This document shows positions 26,462 through 33,567 of a DNA stretch of 64,000 nt, one piece after another. How positions within the stretch are numbered: the stretch's first letter is position 1; every line of letters begins with the position of its first letter. The DNA lies in contig JBEKWB010000003.1 of the NCBI GenBank assembly GCA_049513455.1, positions 1 through 64,000 on the forward strand, read 5' to 3'. The position numbers and the translations under genes are program-made. The notes under the pieces are model-generated. The model did not search any database. It was not told where the DNA came from and was given only the letters and a program-made list of their open reading frames with translations. The stretch comes from Bog-473 sp049513455. GTDB lineage: Bacteria > Actinomycetota > Acidimicrobiia > Acidimicrobiales > RAAP-2.

Positions 26462-26794
26462 ATGTCCAGCACAGTTCTCGAGTTGACCGACGCGACGTTT
26501 GACGAGGAGATCACCGCCTCACCGATCCCGGTGCTCGTCGAGTTCTGGGCGCAATGGTGCCCGCCCTGCCGGCTGATCGCCCCGATTCTCGATTCGATCG
26601 CGGCCGAGTATGCGGATCGCCTCCGCGTCTGCAAGGTCAACTCGGATGAGCGGCCGGAACTGGCGCAGCGCTACGGCGTCATGAGCGTGCCGACGATCCT
26701 CGTCTTCAGCCAGGGAGAGCTCAGCCAGCGCATGGTGGGCGCCCGGAGCCGGTCCCGCCTGCTCGAAGAGCTTGCCGAACTACTCAACCCCTGA
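26462..26794 (+). CDS. Thioredoxin with WCPPC active site
   Basis: 110 residues, a single thioredoxin fold. The start at 26462 has AAGGAGG with 6-nt spacing. The active site is WCPPC instead of the canonical WCGPC; the second residue Pro is expected to change the redox potential and partner choice. The cis-Pro motif is present (VMSVPTILVFSQG) and the fold elements VLVEFWAQ and SDERPELAQRYGV are intact. It is cytoplasmic. Its 3' end overlaps the convergent MerR gene by 11 bp. Confidence 0.93.
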   Translation: MSSTVLELTDATFDEEITASPIPVLVEFWAQWCPPCRLIAPILDSIAAEYADRLRVCKVNSDERPELAQRYGVMSVPTILVFSQGELSQRMVGARSRSRLLEELAELLNP

Positions 26795-27173
26795 CCCGGA
26801 GGGCCAGGCAGTCCTCGCTCGTCGGATCTTCACAGACGTCGATGAGCCGGGCCAGTCGCACGCGGGCTTCGTCGAGCTCCCTCTGCCGCTCGTCCAATGC
26901 GCGCAGTTTGGCGCGGGCCGCCCTCAGGACGGCGTCCGCGGTGTCGCCGCCGTCGTGAGCGCCGGCGAGGCGTGCCACCTCGGCGAGGGTGAACCCGAGC
27001 TGCTTGGCCCGGGCGATGAACTGCAACCGCCGGAGATCGGCCGCGGAGTACTGCCGGTAGCCCGCCGGGGTGCGCGGCGGCTCGCGCAGGAGCCCGCGCC
27101 GCTCGTAGTACCGGACCGTCTCGACGTGTACTCCCGTCTCGTGCGCGAGCTGACCTATAGTGAGCGACTCCAC
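26784..27173 (-). CDS. MerR-family regulator with C-x7-C metal/thiol loop
   Basis: 129 residues: MerR helix-turn-helix and wing (TIGQLAHETGVHVETVRYYE, AGYRQYSAADLRRLQFI), then a dimerisation coiled coil and a C-terminal VCEDPTSEDCLAL loop. The two Cys have the C-x7-C spacing of CueR/ZntR-type metal sensors. The GTG at 27173 sits directly behind a MerR-type promoter, so the transcript may be leaderless. It lies downstream of the encapsulin genes on the same strand and converges with thioredoxin. The inducer is likely a metal or thiol stress, inferred from the loop. Confidence 0.88.
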   Translation of the reverse strand: MESLTIGQLAHETGVHVETVRYYERRGLLREPPRTPAGYRQYSAADLRRLQFIARAKQLGFTLAEVARLAGAHDGGDTADAVLRAARAKLRALDERQRELDEARVRLARLIDVCEDPTSEDCLALRVRG

Positions 27174-27180
27174 GACGGCG

Positions 27181-27212
27181 AGGCTACGCCCCGTACCGGG
27201 GTACGGAGTCAA
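27181..27212 (-). promoter_or_regulatory. MerR-type promoter and operator
   Basis: On the minus strand TTGACT (27212-27207) and TAGCCT (27186-27181) are separated by 20 bp. The spacer holds the dyad CCGTACC-N2-GGTACGG at 27191-27206. A stretched spacer spanned by a dyad is the mark of MerR-regulated promoters. The site is immediately upstream of the merR GTG, so autoregulation is likely. Confidence 0.7.
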
Positions 27213-27226
27213 GCAGTGCCCGTGTC

Positions 27227-28033
27227 TTAGGCGCCCGTGTGGACCGCCACCGAGGCGTCGGGCTCGAGCACCCTGAAGCTGAAGCTCTCTTCGATGTAGA
27301 GCCGCACGACGTCGGCGTCGTGATCGAGATAGCCGATGGACAGATCCTGTCCGGTGTCGAGGATGAAATCCCCGCCCCGCAGGCTGAGCACGACCCCGCC
27401 CTCGACGCCGGGCGACCACACCAGTGGGCCCCCGAGGATTTTGTGCAGGTGCTCGAAGAGCAGATAGCCCCCGTGCTCGGTCGTCTCGACGATCTGCGTG
27501 TACGTCTCGGGGCAGATGGCCAGCCCGTACGGTCCGTCGATCCCGGACTGACGGAGCGCGTCCACCGCCTTGGCCACGGCATTGGGGTATTTCTCTATGT
27601 CAGAGCCATGCACGATCGGCGCATGCGAGGTGCTCTCGGTAATGCCCCTAATGCCTGCCGCCCCGTAACCGTGGAAGACCGTCACGTTCTCCCCGATGGC
27701 GATCTGCCGCACCGCCTCGTCCAGCTCGTCGAAGTCGATGTCGAGGGCGCCCCGGTCGCCGTCGTCCAGCTGCACCCGCGAGACCTTGAACTCGGCCCGG
27801 AGCTCGACCAGGGGCAGGACCTTCCGGTGTGCCGCCGCCACCCCTTCGGACGGCCCCGAGATCGTGGTGATCCGGCCCAGGTTGGTGGCGGAGTGCGACC
27901 AGCCGTGAGGCCCGTCGAAGTCGACCAACTTGCGGGCGGCCAGATACGTGGTCAGCCGTCCCTTCGCCTCGTCGTCGACGAGCTGCCAGCCCGTATCGGT
28001 GATGGGCGCCAGGTCCCGGTGCAGGTGGTTCAT
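27227..28033 (-). CDS. Encapsulin shell protein (family 1)
   Basis: 268 residues of the encapsulin/linocin-M18 HK97-like shell family. Conserved stretches include HRDLAPITDTGWQLVDDEA, FVFHGYG-like TVFHGYGAAGIRGI, RGGDFILDTGQDLSIGYLDHDADVVRLYIEESFSFRV. Family 1 encapsulins self-assemble into nanocompartments that load cargo through a short C-terminal peptide. The ATG overlaps the stop of the upstream ferritin-like cargo gene by 4 bp, so shell and cargo are translationally coupled. A MerR gene follows 53 bp downstream. The cargo identifies this as an iron-storage encapsulin. Confidence 0.95.
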   Translation of the reverse strand: MNHLHRDLAPITDTGWQLVDDEAKGRLTTYLAARKLVDFDGPHGWSHSATNLGRITTISGPSEGVAAAHRKVLPLVELRAEFKVSRVQLDDGDRGALDIDFDELDEAVRQIAIGENVTVFHGYGAAGIRGITESTSHAPIVHGSDIEKYPNAVAKAVDALRQSGIDGPYGLAICPETYTQIVETTEHGGYLLFEHLHKILGGPLVWSPGVEGGVVLSLRGGDFILDTGQDLSIGYLDHDADVVRLYIEESFSFRVLEPDASVAVHTGA

Positions 28034-28407
28034 CGCTCTACTCCCTTGAGGCTCCCGATGTCCAACGAGCCCGACCCGGCAGCCGGGGCGGCTGCCCCGT
28101 CGCTATCGGCGTCGCCGGCCCCGACCTCGGTGATCGGTTCGGTGGTGAACAAGAACTTGCGCAGATTGGCGTCGAGGGCCGGGTCGCGGCGCCGGATCCA
28201 TTCGAGGGTCATGGCGGCGTGCTCCTTCTCGTCGTCCCGGTTGTGGGCCAGGACGGCCGCCAGGGTGGCGTCGGAGGTCGCGTCCACCCGCTGGTCGTAC
28301 CAGTCGATCGCCTCGAGCTCCTCGCACAGGGAGGTCATGGCCCGGTGGTAGTCCACGGTCGCCTCTCCGAGGAGCTCCCGCTGCTCGTGTAACCCTTCAC
28401 TGGCCAT
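28030..28407 (-). CDS. Encapsulated ferritin-like protein (EncFtn) cargo
   Basis: 125 residues from the ATG at 28407, with GGAAGG about 11 nt upstream. A two-helix ferritin-like domain covers residues 15-90. Glu30, Glu60 and His63 occupy the positions of the EncFtn ferroxidase ligands (EELEAIDWY; RDDEKEHA). A flexible Ala/Gly/Ser linker (96-112) leads to SLDIGSLKG, the encapsulin loading peptide. The protein oxidises Fe(II) inside the shell. It is directly coupled to encapsulin. The 180 bp upstream are GC-rich; an imperfect dyad around the CACTATTTGCCCCCACAGTAG stretch could be a control site but is weak. Confidence 0.93.
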   Translation of the reverse strand: MASEGLHEQRELLGEATVDYHRAMTSLCEELEAIDWYDQRVDATSDATLAAVLAHNRDDEKEHAAMTLEWIRRRDPALDANLRKFLFTTEPITEVGAGDADSDGAAAPAAGSGSLDIGSLKGVER

Positions 28408-28607
28408 CGACGGCGTCACCTTCCAGAGTCGTTCACGCCACGGCCGCCACGTCGGCCCCTCGCCACACTATTTGCCCCCACAGTAGAGCATGCGCGGCGA
28501 GCATCCACCCCTGTGACCAGCCCCGATCAGTACGGCGAGCCGGCCCGCGGCCCGCGGCCCGCGCCCCGCGCGCGCCCGAGCCGCAGCCCCCGAGCCGGCG
28601 CGTCTCC

Positions 28608-29996
28608 TCACGCCGTGTAGGTGCGCCGCCCTCGGGCGATGGTGGTCACCACGTGCCCACTGTGCGGCTCGAGGAGCGCGGTGCGCAGCGGGACGTCGAG
28701 GAGGCAGAGATCGGCCGTGGCCCCGGGGGTGACGCGCCGACGCGGGCCGCCGGGATGCTCCGGCGGGCCCAGGAAGAGGTCCAGGGCCGCCGCGGGCTGC
28801 AGTCCCCGGTCCGATCCGACCTGTGCGCCGCTGGCCGCCCGGCGCTCGATCGCCGCCCGGATGGCGACCCAGGGGTCGTCGGGCCCGAACGGGGCGTCGG
28901 TGCTGCCGCCCACCGCCACACCGCCCTCCTGCAACGAGGCACACCGGTAGAGGTCGGGCCGGTCGGCCGCCTCGACCTCGGCGAGATACTCGTCCCCCCT
29001 CGCCGCCACGAACGCCGGTTGGGTGACGACCGTCAGGGACAGCTCGCGCAGGGAGGCCACGGCCTCGGGGGGGACCACCGACGCATGTTCGACCCGGTCG
29101 CCGGGGACGCTGCCCACCGCGCGCCAGGCGGCGAGGGCGAGGAGGAGTCCGGCCCGGCTGACGCAGTGCACCGCCACGGCCCGACCGGCCAGATGGGCGC
29201 GGGCGAACCCATCGCTCACCTGTTCGAGCGAGGGGAAGGCGTGATCGGTGATGAGGATCTTCACCGGCCCCTGCTGCAGTGGATGAGGTGGGGTGGCCTC
29301 GCTGAGCTCGGGCCCTCCGGTGACCCAGACCGTCACCGGCAGCGCGCCGGAGCGGACCGCGCCGGCGATGGGTTCGAAGTACGCGGTGACCGCGGCGGGC
29401 GTGCAGTCGGTCACCCCGGTGACGCCGTACGAAGCCAGGCGTCGGCCCACCGCGGCCAGGTCCGGCGGGACGCGGCCGGGCAGGCGCCCGCGCAGCCAGC
29501 CGTCGAGCCGGAACAACCGCCCCGTCGGCCGGTCCAGATCGTCACGTTCGATCCCCTCCTCCTCGGCCTCGAACGCGCCTACCTCCTGCAGGGCGACCGT
29601 GCTCAGGACCCACAGTGCACCCGACCGATGCTGGACGCGCACCGCCCTCCCCGGGGCGAGTGCATCGAGACGCCACCGATCCAATGGGCCATCGCGCACC
29701 TCGTCGTAGCGCACGGCCCGGATGGCGGCGCCGGGGAGGGTCTGCGCGTCGGCGCTCCGAATGGCGCCGTCCAGGCCGCCCGACACATCGACCGATGCGG
29801 CGGCCGCGGCCATGGAGAGAAGGTGCAGATGGTGGTCGTGCAGCCCGGGGAGGAGCGCGCCGCCGCCACACTCGACGACCACGTCCGCCCCGCGAACGCC
29901 GCACCGGGGGCCGACCATGGTGATGAGGCCCTCTTCGACCCGGACGTCGACGCGCACCCCGTCGACTTCGGCGTCGCGCAGCACGAGCGAGCTCAC
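28608..29996 (-). CDS. Amidohydrolase family protein (YtcJ-like)
   Basis: 462 residues from a GTG at 29996 whose GTGA overlaps the stop of the upstream CoA-transferase. The metal-dependent amidohydrolase fold has the HxHxH-type motif GLHDHHLHL, AVHCVSRAG and a late Asp in GGSTDAPFGP. It belongs to the amidohydrolase-3/YtcJ group. It probably hydrolyses an amide or cyclic ester in the same pathway as the CoA enzymes next to it. A longer reading frame reaching 30245 is rejected because it lies out of phase over the neighbouring gene. Confidence 0.85.
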   Translation of the reverse strand: MSSLVLRDAEVDGVRVDVRVEEGLITMVGPRCGVRGADVVVECGGGALLPGLHDHHLHLLSMAAAAASVDVSGGLDGAIRSADAQTLPGAAIRAVRYDEVRDGPLDRWRLDALAPGRAVRVQHRSGALWVLSTVALQEVGAFEAEEEGIERDDLDRPTGRLFRLDGWLRGRLPGRVPPDLAAVGRRLASYGVTGVTDCTPAAVTAYFEPIAGAVRSGALPVTVWVTGGPELSEATPPHPLQQGPVKILITDHAFPSLEQVSDGFARAHLAGRAVAVHCVSRAGLLLALAAWRAVGSVPGDRVEHASVVPPEAVASLRELSLTVVTQPAFVAARGDEYLAEVEAADRPDLYRCASLQEGGVAVGGSTDAPFGPDDPWVAIRAAIERRAASGAQVGSDRGLQPAAALDLFLGPPEHPGGPRRRVTPGATADLCLLDVPLRTALLEPHSGHVVTTIARGRRTYTA

Positions 29997-31192
29997 GTCG
30001 GGAGCCCGCGCAGCACCGTGGCCGTGTCGGATCCCAGCGGCGGTGCCGGGCGGACGGACGGGCGCGCCCGGGGCGGGCGCGCCGGCGCGCCCTGGACGCC
30101 GAGCGCCGGGCCGGCCACGGCGGCCGCCAGGGGCGCCAGGGCGACACTCAGCAGCCAGCGACCACCGGCGACGAGCGCCTCCAGCACGGCGGCGGCGGCG
30201 ACCAGGCCGCAGAGGGGGTCGGCGACCGCATCGGCGAGGAAGCACGGCCCCTGGTCGTCACGGGCGACCAGACCGCCGGCGACGGCGGCCACGTCGCCGA
30301 ACCCGACCCGCTCGGCCTGGCCCGGTCCCCGGCCGTGGCTGGTGATCGACGTCCACACCCGGGGCCCGGCCGGCCGGCGCAGCACCTCTGCCGCGTTGAT
30401 GCCCATCTGCTCGAGTGCCCGGGGGCGCGCGCTCTCGATCACGACGTCGGCGGCGTCGATGAGCCGCCGCAGGTCTCCTTGGCCCCCCGGGGTGGCCAGG
30501 TCGAGCGCGACGGACCGCTTCGGGCCGTTCATGAGGTCGAAGAACGCCGCCGGCCCGTGGCGGGCGCCGTCGGGCCGCGCCAGCGACTCGACCTTGACCA
30601 CGTCGGCCCCCGCCGTTGCGAGGAGTTGCCCGCACAACGGCCCGGCCCACAGAGCGGACAGGTCGACCACCAGCGCCCCTTCGATGGGGCGCGGCAGCCC
30701 CGCGGCCTCGCGCAGGCACGCCGCGCCGATCGGGAGGCCGAAAGCCGGGGCGGCAGGGGGCCCGACGGAGGACAGGGCCGCAATGGGGAGGCCGAGCAGC
30801 GCGGCCCGGTCATCGAGCGCGGCGGCATCCCCTTCCCCGGCGATCCGCTCCACGGCCGGCCAGGGGTCGCCGGGGGGGACGTCGGCGCACAGCCAGGCCC
30901 CCAGTGCGGCGATGTCCTCGGGACGGGCCAGGGATACGGCGAGCCAGCCGTCGGCCGTGCGCACCAGGCGCGTGCTGCCCCCGCAGCTGATCGTCCCGTG
31001 ACGGGTCAGGTTCGAAAGGGCGGCCCGCTCCCCCAACAGGGCGAGCCCGTCGACCTCGGCCCGCCCGCCGCTCCGGCGGTCCAGCACGCCCGCCGCCAGT
31101 TCGACGAGGTCGACGAGTGCGGGCGGTCCGCCGAGCCCGGGCCCGTCCGGCCACCCGGTCAGGTCCATCGCGCCGCTCGCCGCCCACGCCAT
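29993..31192 (-). CDS. CoA-transferase family III (CaiB/BaiF) with permuted domain order
   Basis: 399 residues from ATG 31192, with GGAGG three bases before GCATG. The usual CaiB N-terminal Rossmann motif (IEGALVVDLSALWAGPLCGQ; ADVVKVE) is at 170-202 instead of the start. Before it, residues 1-165 resemble the second part of such enzymes (ASGAMDLTGWPDGP, RLVRTADGWLAVSLA). After it come the normal first-domain elements and FLADAVADPLCGL with candidate catalytic Asp325. So the chain looks like the tail of one CaiB domain joined to the head of another. It overlaps the amidohydrolase gene by 4 bp and is divergent from the hydratase gene. Confidence 0.82.
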   Translation of the reverse strand: MAWAASGAMDLTGWPDGPGLGGPPALVDLVELAAGVLDRRSGGRAEVDGLALLGERAALSNLTRHGTISCGGSTRLVRTADGWLAVSLARPEDIAALGAWLCADVPPGDPWPAVERIAGEGDAAALDDRAALLGLPIAALSSVGPPAAPAFGLPIGAACLREAAGLPRPIEGALVVDLSALWAGPLCGQLLATAGADVVKVESLARPDGARHGPAAFFDLMNGPKRSVALDLATPGGQGDLRRLIDAADVVIESARPRALEQMGINAAEVLRRPAGPRVWTSITSHGRGPGQAERVGFGDVAAVAGGLVARDDQGPCFLADAVADPLCGLVAAAAVLEALVAGGRWLLSVALAPLAAAVAGPALGVQGAPARPPRARPSVRPAPPLGSDTATVLRGLPT

Positions 31193-31225
31193 GCCCCTCC
31201 GATCCACCACTCGATCCTGCCACCG

Positions 31226-32266
31226 GTGGGAGGGGGCGGCGGCAACGGTCTCCGGTATGGTCGCGGCATCCGCGTTCTCTCGACATCCGACGGCGAGCTG
31301 GCCGCGCTCGTGTGCTCGCCCTTCGCCGCCGAGACGCTCTCGGATCCGAGCGGCCTCGTGGTCGTCGCCACCCCCGACGGCTCGGTCCCCGAGGCCGGCG
31401 TGGTCGACCGCCTGGCATCGCTGCCCTGCATCGTGGTCGCCGTGGCCCGGCGCCCCGGCGACCAGCCCCCGCTGGCCGATGCGACCGAGGAGGAGGGTGT
31501 GGCGTCGGCGGACCACATCCTGCGCGTGGTGGAGCGCAATCCGGTGGCGGCCACCGCACTCGCGTTGTGCCTGCGGGAGGCCCCGTCCTCCCTCGGTCGC
31601 GCCCTGGTGGCGGAGTCGGCCACCTACTCCCTGCTCCAGGCCGGCCCCGAATTCGCCCGGTGGCGGGCTGCCCGCCCGGTTCGGGAGGGCGGGCCGGGCA
31701 GGGGCCCGGCCGTCAAGGTGGAACGCCACGATGACCACCTCGCGCTCACCTTGAACCGCCCCCACGTCCGCAACGCGCTGGACCGGGCCATGCGCGACGG
31801 GCTCCTCGAAGGGCTGGCGCTCGCCGCCGCCGACCCCTCCCTCACCGAGGTCGTCCTGCGGGGCGAGGGTCCCAGCTTCTGCAGCGGCGGGGATCTCGAC
31901 GAGTTCGGCAGCTTCACCGATCCGGCCTCGGCCCACCTGGTGCGCGTGGCCGCCAGCATCGGGCGGTCGATCGACGCGCTCGGGCCCCGCATCGAGGTCC
32001 ATGTCCACGGCCCTTGTGCCGGCTCGGGCGTGGAGCTCCCGGCCTTCGCCCCCCGGGTGGTGGCCCGGCCCGATTTCTCGGCGACGCTGCCCGAGGTGGG
32101 TCTCGGACTAATCCCCGGTGCCGGGGGCACGGCGAGCATCACCCGACGGGTCGGCCGCCATCGCATGGCGCTCCTCGCCCTCAGCGGGGCGCGCATCGAC
32201 GCGGTGACCGCGTTGGCGTGGGGTCTCGTCGACGCGGTCACCGACGGTGCCGGCCAGAACACGTAG
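31226..32266 (+). CDS. Enoyl-CoA hydratase/isomerase with extended N-terminus
   Basis: 346 residues from the GTG at 31226. Residues from about 158 form a crotonase domain: VKVERHDDHLALTLNRPHVRNALD, the oxyanion-hole SFCSGGDLDEF and LGLIPGAGGTASI. Residues 1-155 are an extra region whose end (ESATYSLLQAGPEFARWRAAR) resembles the C-terminal helices of another crotonase, so it may be a degenerate hydratase tail. No ribosome-binding site is seen; the start is the farthest possible. It is divergent from the permuted CoA-transferase and followed after 29 bp by a normal CoA-transferase. Confidence 0.82.
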   Translation: MGGGGGNGLRYGRGIRVLSTSDGELAALVCSPFAAETLSDPSGLVVVATPDGSVPEAGVVDRLASLPCIVVAVARRPGDQPPLADATEEEGVASADHILRVVERNPVAATALALCLREAPSSLGRALVAESATYSLLQAGPEFARWRAARPVREGGPGRGPAVKVERHDDHLALTLNRPHVRNALDRAMRDGLLEGLALAAADPSLTEVVLRGEGPSFCSGGDLDEFGSFTDPASAHLVRVAASIGRSIDALGPRIEVHVHGPCAGSGVELPAFAPRVVARPDFSATLPEVGLGLIPGAGGTASITRRVGRHRMALLALSGARIDAVTALAWGLVDAVTDGAGQNT

Positions 32267-32295
32267 CCTTCGTCCCCGACGAGAGGAGAGGGAAC

Positions 32296-33495
32296 ATGCC
32301 GGGCCCACTTGAAGGTGTTCGTGTGGTCGAGGTGGCGAACTGGACGTTCGTCCCCGCGGCCGGTGCCGTCCTGGCCGACCTCGGTGCCGACGTGATCAAG
32401 GTCGAATCCCCCACCGGCGACCCCCAACGTGCGCTGACGAACCTGCTGAACCTCAGCGAGGAGGGCCCCAACCCGTTCTTAGAGGTGCCGAACCGGGGCA
32501 AGCGCAGCTTCACGGCCGACCTGTCGCTCGAGGCCGGACGAGGAGCGCTGGCCCGGGTCCTGGCCACGGCCGACGTGTTCCTCACCAGCAACCTGGCCCC
32601 CGTCCGGCGCAAGCTGCACATTGAGGTCGAGGACATCCGGGCCGCCAATCCCCAGATCATTTACGTGCGGGGGACCGGCTGGGGCTCTCACGGGCCGATG
32701 GCCGACGTCGGTGGGTACGACGTCGCCTGCGGTTGGGCCACCAGCGGCATGGCCTACAAGATGTCGGTGGGTGGCGACCCGCTGACGCAGCCGCCCGCCT
32801 TCTTCGACCTGCAGGGGGCCAACACGATCGCCGGCGCGGTGGGCATGGCGCTGTTCAAGCGCGAGCGCACCGGCGAGACGTCGGTCATCGACGTCTCGCT
32901 CATGCACGTGGGCATGTGGGCCCTGGCGCCCGACATCACCGGCTCGCCGTTCTCGGGGGCGACCGGCCTCGGCGACCGCACGCAGGCGCCCAATCCCGTC
33001 GTCAACACCTACCGCACCAGCGACGGCCGCTGGCTCTACCTGGTCCTGCTGCAGGCGGCGCGCTTCTGGGCCGAGCTGTGCACCCTCCTCGGCTGTCCCG
33101 AGCTCATCGACGACGAGCGCTTCGTCGACGACGCGGCCCGCTACACGAACCGGGTCGCGTGTGTGGCGGCCCTCGATGCAGTCTTCGGATCGAAGACGCT
33201 GGACCAGGTCCATGAGCTGCTCGACGGCTTCAGCGGTGTCTGGGCCCCGGTGCTGCGGCCGTCGGAGATCCCCGTCCACCCCCAGGTCGAGCCCAACGGG
33301 TTCTTCCCCGTCATCACGCCGCAGAGCGGGAAGCCGTTCAACCTGGTGCCGGCCCCCATGCGGTTCGACGACGAGCCGACCGTCCCCCGGGGTGCGGCTC
33401 CCGAACTGGGCCAGCACACCGAGGAGATCCTGCTGGAGACCGGCCTCGACTGGGACGAGATCAGCCAGCTCCGCGAGAGCGGCGCCTTGGGATAG
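32296..33495 (+). CDS. CoA-transferase family III (CaiB/BaiF), full length
   Basis: 399 residues in canonical order: LEGVRVVEVANWTFVPAAGAVLADLGADVIKVE at the N-terminus (shown here only as family motif), NRGKRSFTADLSL, then AFFDLQGANTIAGAVGMALFKRERTG with the likely catalytic Asp. The start follows GAGAGGAGAGGG. These enzymes move CoA between carboxylic acids. It is probably co-transcribed with the hydratase upstream. The last 15 bp of the gene, including its stop, are repeated downstream. Confidence 0.92.
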   Translation: MPGPLEGVRVVEVANWTFVPAAGAVLADLGADVIKVESPTGDPQRALTNLLNLSEEGPNPFLEVPNRGKRSFTADLSLEAGRGALARVLATADVFLTSNLAPVRRKLHIEVEDIRAANPQIIYVRGTGWGSHGPMADVGGYDVACGWATSGMAYKMSVGGDPLTQPPAFFDLQGANTIAGAVGMALFKRERTGETSVIDVSLMHVGMWALAPDITGSPFSGATGLGDRTQAPNPVVNTYRTSDGRWLYLVLLQAARFWAELCTLLGCPELIDDERFVDDAARYTNRVACVAALDAVFGSKTLDQVHELLDGFSGVWAPVLRPSEIPVHPQVEPNGFFPVITPQSGKPFNLVPAPMRFDDEPTVPRGAAPELGQHTEEILLETGLDWDEISQLRESGALG

Positions 33496-33511
33496 GGCGG
33501 CGCCTTGGGAT
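33479..33511. repeat. Tandem duplication across the CoA-transferase stop codon
   Basis: GCGGCGCCTTGGGAT occurs at 33479-33493 and 33497-33511 (period 18). The stop codon TAG begins at the end of the first copy. This is the same kind of end duplication as at 15593-15623. Confidence 0.8.
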
Positions 33512-33515
33512 GGGA

Positions 33516-33538
33516 CGCGCCCTCGGGTAAGGGGCGCG
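33516..33538. terminator. Hairpin between convergent genes
   Basis: CGCGCCC (33516-33522) pairs with GGGCGCG (33532-33538) around a 9-nt loop. It lies in the 72-bp gap between the convergent CoA-transferase and acyl-CoA synthetase genes, so it could end both transcripts. No T-tract. Confidence 0.45.
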
Positions 33539-33567
33539 CCCCGGGGTGCGCTGGGAATACTCGACAG

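Noticed and set aside
28653..31001. 782-codon plus-strand open frame
   Set aside because: Antisense to the amidohydrolase and CoA-transferase, both of which carry conserved motifs; the antisense product has no domain and biased composition.
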